DNA of 63,050 nucleotides from Chloroflexota bacterium (GTDB lineage Bacteria; Chloroflexota; Anaerolineae; Aggregatilineales; Phototrophicaceae): contig JAPOYS010000090.1 of NCBI GenBank assembly GCA_026706455.1, positions 1 to 63,050 on the forward strand, written 5' to 3'. Positions 59,006-63,050 of this stretch are shown here, piece by piece. A model generated the notes under the pieces. That model saw only the letters and a program-made list of their open reading frames with translations, was not told where the DNA came from and ran no database searches. Position 1 is the first letter of the stretch. Every line of letters begins with the position of its first letter. A program made the translations under genes and the position numbers.

Positions 59006-60133
59006 ATGCCCTGGTCAAGCCTGCAGAGCTTTCTGCGCCGCATTGCCACACCGCTCCGTCATTTGATTTCGCTCTACGCCAGCCTGCTCGCGCTCTTCAC
59101 GCTGCTGCGGCTGCTGCGCGTCAGCGGTCCCCCGCTCATCGACCTGGCAAATGCCTTCGCTCCATTTCTGTTTATGCCCTTGGTCGTCAGTTTTCCCTTG
59201 TCGATCCTCGTCACGCGCGGTAGCTATGGCGCCGAGCACGCGCGCAAGCGGCTCTCGCGCTTGAGCAAGCCCGCGGAGGCCGCCGCGGAGCCTTCTCATC
59301 CGCCTCGCTGGAGCGTGCTGCTGCAGATCTGCTTGATCGCCATCGGCTTGTATTCTTTCGCCGCGCCCGGCATGTACCAGCCGGTTGAGCCGCCGGCCGG
59401 CGCAACCTTCTCAGTAGTGACCTTCAACGTGCAGGGCAGCAATGCGGAACTTGAGCGAGCGACCAACTGGCTGCTGGAGACAGCGCCCGATCTGATCGTG
59501 CTGCAGGAGACCGCTCAAGGCTACGATCAGCGCTTGGCGCCGCTCTATGACGTCTATGCGCATGAGGATCACATCGAGGGCAGCGCGCGTATCTTCTCGC
59601 GTTACGCCATTCTCGAGCGCGACATCCTGATTATTGAAGACGAGCCTGGGCGCGAGGCTCTGCGCCTGCTGCTCAACTTGGACGGGCCTGAGTTGGCGGT
59701 CTACGCCTTGCACTTTACCTTGCCGCTGAACCCGCGCGCCCAAGTCGACCCCGATGCCGATATCGGGCCCGAAGCGCTCTTCCGTTACAACGAAGCCCGC
59801 CGCAATGCCCAGATCCGCCGATTCCTGGATATCGTGGCGCGGGAAGAGTCTCCCTATATTGTCGCCGGCGACTTCAACATGAGCGACTCGTCGCTGATCT
59901 ATGACGAGGTCGCGGCGCTGATGGCGGATGCCTGGCGCGGCGCGGGCAACGGGGCGGGAAGGACTTGGCCCGTGGCCGAAGCGATCGGATTGCCGCGCGT
60001 CATCCAGCCCTTGCTGCGCATCGATTACATCTGGCACAGTCCGGCGCTGCGCCCGGCATCGGCGACGGTCGGCGAACCTATCGGCTCCGACCATCTGCCG
60101 GTCACGGTGGAATTCGAGTGGCGTCGCAGCTAG
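59006..60133 (+). CDS. Endonuclease/exonuclease/phosphatase family protein, membrane-bound
   Basis: A 375-residue protein. The N-terminal part has three hydrophobic segments (about 20-40, 48-68, 110-125), then an EEP (DNase I-like) domain. The catalytic landmarks are VTFNVQGSN (Asn), LIVLQE (metal Glu), VAGDFNMSDSS (Asp and Asn) and SDHLPVTVEF with the final Asp-His pair. Such domains cut nucleic acids or phosphoinositide-like esters, and here would act outside the membrane. Substrate unknown. Confidence 0.85.
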   Translation: MPWSSLQSFLRRIATPLRHLISLYASLLALFTLLRLLRVSGPPLIDLANAFAPFLFMPLVVSFPLSILVTRGSYGAEHARKRLSRLSKPAEAAAEPSHPPRWSVLLQICLIAIGLYSFAAPGMYQPVEPPAGATFSVVTFNVQGSNAELERATNWLLETAPDLIVLQETAQGYDQRLAPLYDVYAHEDHIEGSARIFSRYAILERDILIIEDEPGREALRLLLNLDGPELAVYALHFTLPLNPRAQVDPDADIGPEALFRYNEARRNAQIRRFLDIVAREESPYIVAGDFNMSDSSLIYDEVAALMADAWRGAGNGAGRTWPVAEAIGLPRVIQPLLRIDYIWHSPALRPASATVGEPIGSDHLPVTVEFEWRRS

Positions 60134-60184
60134 CCAATTGGGCGCGCGTACTGTCAACGGGGGCGACCAATTTCTACGTCATTT

Positions 60185-60211
60185 GTACGGGCGAGCCGGT
60201 GGCTCGTCCCC
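60185..60211. repeat. REP-like palindrome
   Basis: GTACGGGCGAGCCGGTGGCTCGTCCCC; arms GGGCGAGCC/GGCTCGTCC. Confidence 0.6.
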
Positions 60212-60278
60212 CTTTTAGGGCCAATGTGAAACTTCGCCCGGACTTCCGCCACAGCGCGTTCGCTCTTATACTAGAGGC

Positions 60279-61313
60279 ATGGACGCGCGGCTGCAATTCA
60301 TCCCCATCATGATCGTTGGCTTTGGCGCCGCCCTCTGCTTGACGCCCCTCACGCGCCAAATCGCTATGCGCCTCGGCGTGACCGCATCGCCAAGCAAACG
60401 CAACATCCACAGCCGCCACATGCCTTTGATGGGCGGCGCGGCAATTTATCTGGCTTTCGTTCTGTCCGTCTTGCTCTTCAGCCCGCCGGATCATTTGATT
60501 GAACTCGGCGCCATTGTGGCCGGGGCGACGCTGCTGGCTTTGATCGGCTATCTGGATGATCGGCGTCATCTCAGTCCGCGGATCCGTCTTCTTGTGATGA
60601 CGGTCGCCGCGGCCGTCGCGATTTTGTCCGGCGTGCAGATCCGCCTGTTCAATACGCCGCTGGTGGATATCCCACTGACCTTGTTTTGGATCGTCGCGCT
60701 GATCAACGCCGTCAACTGGATCGACAATATGGATGGGCTGGCGGCCGGCACGGCGGCCATCACGGCCGGCTTCTTTCTCCTGCTGGCGCTGAGCCAGGGG
60801 CAGATTCTCGTCAGCATGTTGGCGGCCGCCATCTTCGGCAGCGCGCTCGGCTTCTTGATCTACAACTACAATCCTTCGAGCACATTCATGGGCGATATGG
60901 GCGCTTACACCCTCGGTTTTGTGCTGGCGATCCTGGCTATCAAGCTCAAGTTCGCCGCCCAGCCGCTCAACGTCACCTGGATGGCGCCCGTGCTTGTGCT
61001 GGCGCTGCCCATTCTTGATATCAATCTGGCGATCTTCACACGCCTGCTGGAACGGCGCCCCCTGATGCAAGGGGGAACAGACCACGTGTCCCATCGCCTG
61101 CTGCGCCTGGGTTTGACGCAGCGGCAAACGCTCACCTTGCTCTATCTATTCTCGGGCGCCTATGGCTTGGTCGCGCTGGCGATCAGTCAGGCGGCTGTTG
61201 AACGGGCGCTTGTGATCGGGGGCGGCGCGCTGGCAACGCTCGTCTTCATCTTTTGTCTGCTGGTTATCCTCCGCTGGCGCGACCGCCACGCGAGCGCCAA
61301 TCCTCAAGGTTGA
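60279..61313 (+). CDS. Polyprenyl-phosphate sugar-1-phosphate transferase (MraY/WecA-like)
   Basis: A 344-residue integral membrane enzyme with about 10 helices. It transfers a sugar 1-phosphate, most often GlcNAc-1-P, to undecaprenyl phosphate. Diagnostic segments are present: GYLDDRRHLS (Asp pair), NAVNWIDNMDGLAAG and the NPSSTFMGDMGAYTLGF region. The cytosolic C-terminal loop reads GGTDHVSHRLLRLGLTQRQ with the catalytic histidines (H-x-x-H), a WecA/TagO-like form rather than MraY. The role is the first lipid-linked step of a cell-wall polymer. Confidence 0.9.
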   Translation: MDARLQFIPIMIVGFGAALCLTPLTRQIAMRLGVTASPSKRNIHSRHMPLMGGAAIYLAFVLSVLLFSPPDHLIELGAIVAGATLLALIGYLDDRRHLSPRIRLLVMTVAAAVAILSGVQIRLFNTPLVDIPLTLFWIVALINAVNWIDNMDGLAAGTAAITAGFFLLLALSQGQILVSMLAAAIFGSALGFLIYNYNPSSTFMGDMGAYTLGFVLAILAIKLKFAAQPLNVTWMAPVLVLALPILDINLAIFTRLLERRPLMQGGTDHVSHRLLRLGLTQRQTLTLLYLFSGAYGLVALAISQAAVERALVIGGGALATLVFIFCLLVILRWRDRHASANPQG

Positions 61314-61341
61314 GTAAGAGCCCGCAGCCTCCCACCGCCTT

Positions 61342-62691
61342 TCACTGGGGCGCCGCCACGCCGCCGCAAGCCGACAACTCGCCCGTCGACTGGAACCGTC
61401 TGAGACAGTCACTCAGCATTTTGCCGATCTTCTGATGCCCGGCTGTATTCCAATGGACATCGTTTGATGGCGCGTAATCGGCCTTCACATCCAGCGCATC
61501 GATCGGATTCAGGTAGGCAATTGACAGCTCCTCGAAGAGCTTGACGGCCGTGCGATGGCGCAAACCGGGACCGGCGCGCAGATCGTCTTTGCTCGGTATC
61601 AGGAGCAGGAGCAAGGTCGTATCGAGCGCTGCCGCTCGATCGCGCATGGCGGTGAGCAGTTCGCGCGTTACCGCCAGCCGCTTCTCGTGGCGCGCGTTCA
61701 GCGACAGCCCCGAGGCGTTGGCCAGGGTCTCGACGGCGTTCAGCGCCAGCGAACCCAGGCGCGTCAGACCCAAAAGGCGCTCGATGGCGCTGCTGGGCGG
61801 GTCCACGCCGTGCTCGTGATAGAAGAGGGCGGTCGCCTGATTCAGCTTCGTCACATTCCCCCATTTGTCAACGCGGTGATTCCGGATGCCAATCGGGCGT
61901 CCCGCCTCATCGACGCCGACGAAGTAGCCATTGATGGGCAGCAGGTTGTCATCGAAGTCGTTCACATAGAAGCCGTAAATGGCGATTTGTGGTTTCAGAA
62001 TCGGGGCGAATGCCTCAAAGGACGCCAGCGCCTGGCGCGTGCCGATGCCGGAGACGCCGGTGTTCCAGACGATGCTGTTGGGCACATCCGCTTCGATGAC
62101 CTCGATATAGGACTTGCCGGCGTCGGCGCTCAGACCAAAGGTGAATGAGTCGCCCATGGCGATGACGCGCAGCTTCGATTCAAGCTCATCGCTGTAGACG
62201 AAGTCCTGTGAATCGTAAAAGCCTTGCTGATTGACAACGCAGGGCCAGACAGTATGTTGAGTCCCATCGCAGACTTCGTGAATATGCGCGGCGACATAGT
62301 GGCAGCCGCTCGCGTCGCAGGTCCACCATGGCGCGGGTTCATAAGCGCGCTCGGGTACAGTCGCCGGGTATTGGGGCGCGACGCCCAGCGCCGTCAACAG
62401 AAGCTCCAGGAGGATCAGCGAAACCAGGGTGACGCTGAGGCTGGCCAGCAGATTCCGGCGCAAAGTCGTCAGCAGCGCCCGGCGCGTCGAAGTCCGCCGC
62501 AGGACGAACGAGGCCGGCGTCAAGATCAAGCCAGCGACGAGGAGAAGTATCTGAAAGGAGTTGAAGCCGGCGCCAGCCTCGGGCAGCAGATCCACCGCGA
62601 CGCTGCCGATGATGAGGACGACGCCCAGGCACATGAACGCGGTCCACAATTGCCGCGCCCGCGAGCTTTGGCTCCTCGAATCGTCAGACAC
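61342..62691 (-). CDS. Membrane-anchored SGNH/GDSL hydrolase
   Basis: A 449-residue protein with two hydrophobic segments near the N-terminus (about 13-45 and 80-100), then an SGNH hydrolase domain. The block I catalytic Ser is in VIAMGDSFTFGLS, the oxyanion-associated Asn is in IYGFYVNDFDDNL, and the block V Asp-His pair is in SNDVHWNTAGHQ. It resembles the acyltransferase-associated or deacetylating SGNH proteins of cell-surface polymers. The GTG at 62691 follows AAAGG by 7 bases; upstream Met codons lie too close to, or before, the probable -10 box at 62770-62775. Confidence 0.78.
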   Translation of the reverse strand: MSDDSRSQSSRARQLWTAFMCLGVVLIIGSVAVDLLPEAGAGFNSFQILLLVAGLILTPASFVLRRTSTRRALLTTLRRNLLASLSVTLVSLILLELLLTALGVAPQYPATVPERAYEPAPWWTCDASGCHYVAAHIHEVCDGTQHTVWPCVVNQQGFYDSQDFVYSDELESKLRVIAMGDSFTFGLSADAGKSYIEVIEADVPNSIVWNTGVSGIGTRQALASFEAFAPILKPQIAIYGFYVNDFDDNLLPINGYFVGVDEAGRPIGIRNHRVDKWGNVTKLNQATALFYHEHGVDPPSSAIERLLGLTRLGSLALNAVETLANASGLSLNARHEKRLAVTRELLTAMRDRAAALDTTLLLLLIPSKDDLRAGPGLRHRTAVKLFEELSIAYLNPIDALDVKADYAPSNDVHWNTAGHQKIGKMLSDCLRRFQSTGELSACGGVAAPQ

Positions 62692-62769
62692 ATCGGGACC
62701 TTTCGTCTGGACGCCGCATCCGCCGTGAAGATCTCCTCCGCAGGAAATGATTGCCTCAGCACATAGCAT

Positions 62770-62775
62770 ATTATA
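62770..62775 (-). promoter_or_regulatory. -10 box of SGNH hydrolase gene
   Basis: TATAAT on the minus strand, 79 bases before the GTG start at 62691. It argues against start codons further upstream. Confidence 0.4.
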
Positions 62776-62814
62776 ATGTCCGCTATCATTTGGCGGCGCC
62801 GCCAGCGGGCGCAA

Positions 62815-62948
62815 TCGGCGCGTACTTTGGCGGCGCCTATCGATCCCGAATGCGGCCTTACTTCATCCTGCTTATTCGCCAAGCAAGCCGTATTGGAAAT
62901 GCAGATTGCGCTTCTCCAATTGTCGCGTGAGGCAGCGTGGAAGAATCT
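62815..62948. other. Intergenic stretch, nothing recognised
   Basis: 134 bases between the SGNH gene promoter and R1 copy C, without a supported gene or repeat. Confidence 0.5.
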
Positions 62949-63050
62949 CAGTAGAACCAATAAAGTAATGCAAATTTCACTAAAGCAACGATTTGCAGGG
63001 GCGACAGGCGGGCTGTGTCTACGCGCCCTACCATGTCGCCCAAAACCACA
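62949..63050 (+). repeat. R1 repeat, left part (window edge)
   Basis: Identical in order to 15381-15482 except at a few bases. It ends at ...CCAAAACCACA, the base before the five (AGTCG) that in copy A link to the sequence found at window position 1. Confidence 0.85.

Overview
The window is a gene-dense, GC-rich bacterial segment with about 63 protein genes on both strands and one tRNA gene. There is no rRNA, CRISPR array or recognisable prophage. Several traits together suggest a monoderm-type bacterium, most likely Chloroflexota (Anaerolineae-like). These are a GAAC-N4-GTTC SOS box, an F420/LLM-type oxidoreductase, lipid-linked sugar and polyprenyl transferases, ABC substrate-binding proteins with no outer-membrane genes, and many short dispersed palindromes of the type seen in Chloroflexota. 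The phylum is an inference, because no marker gene is present.

Layout. 0.1-3.5 kb: phosphofructokinase, then an AT-richer restriction-modification pair. 3.5-13.4 kb: metabolic genes (HpcH-type aldolase, MFS carrier, RNA 2H phosphodiesterase, two tandem branched-chain-type binding proteins, nucleoside hydrolase, glycosyltransferase, class V aminotransferase). 13.3-17 kb: a repeat-rich stretch with a GxxExxY element, a tandem pair of unknown secreted or anchored proteins, and mogA plus a cupin bracketed by inverted repeats. 17-24.4 kb: cysteine-synthase-like enzyme, large GT-C membrane proteins, phosphoesterase. 24.5-28 kb: TPR protein, toxin-antitoxin pair, DUF262/HNH (GmrSD-like) protein, selenocysteine tRNA. 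28-31 kb: small enzymes, TPR protein, GT2. 31.2-37.7 kb: peptide-type ABC transporter (two binding proteins, a second GxxExxY element, two permeases) ending in an AhpD-like selenoprotein. 37.8-45.2 kb: Ada-like repair protein, queuosine-precursor transporter, solitary methyltransferase, a three-gene operon (TIR-like membrane protein, flavin monooxygenase, TolB-like propeller), sugar nucleotidyltransferase, acidic protein, PdxT. 45.7-55.6 kb: DtxR regulator and assorted enzymes. 55.6-62.7 kb: LexA-like DNA-binding protein with an SOS box, MutS-like ATPase, endonuclease/exonuclease/phosphatase protein, WecA-like transferase, SGNH hydrolase.

The most striking point is that the gene at 37145-37720 is continuous only if the in-frame TGA at 37388 is read as selenocysteine. 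This gives an AhpD CxxU active site. A SECIS-like hairpin follows the TGA, and tRNA-Sec(UCA) lies 9.5 kb away in the same window. The second theme is small mobile DNA: two GxxExxY nuclease genes each enclosed by their own terminal inverted repeats, a 205-bp MITE-like element in two nearly identical copies, a ~180-bp repeat R1 (two complete inverted copies plus the two window ends), and at least a dozen REP-like palindromes whose arms vary in a compensated way.
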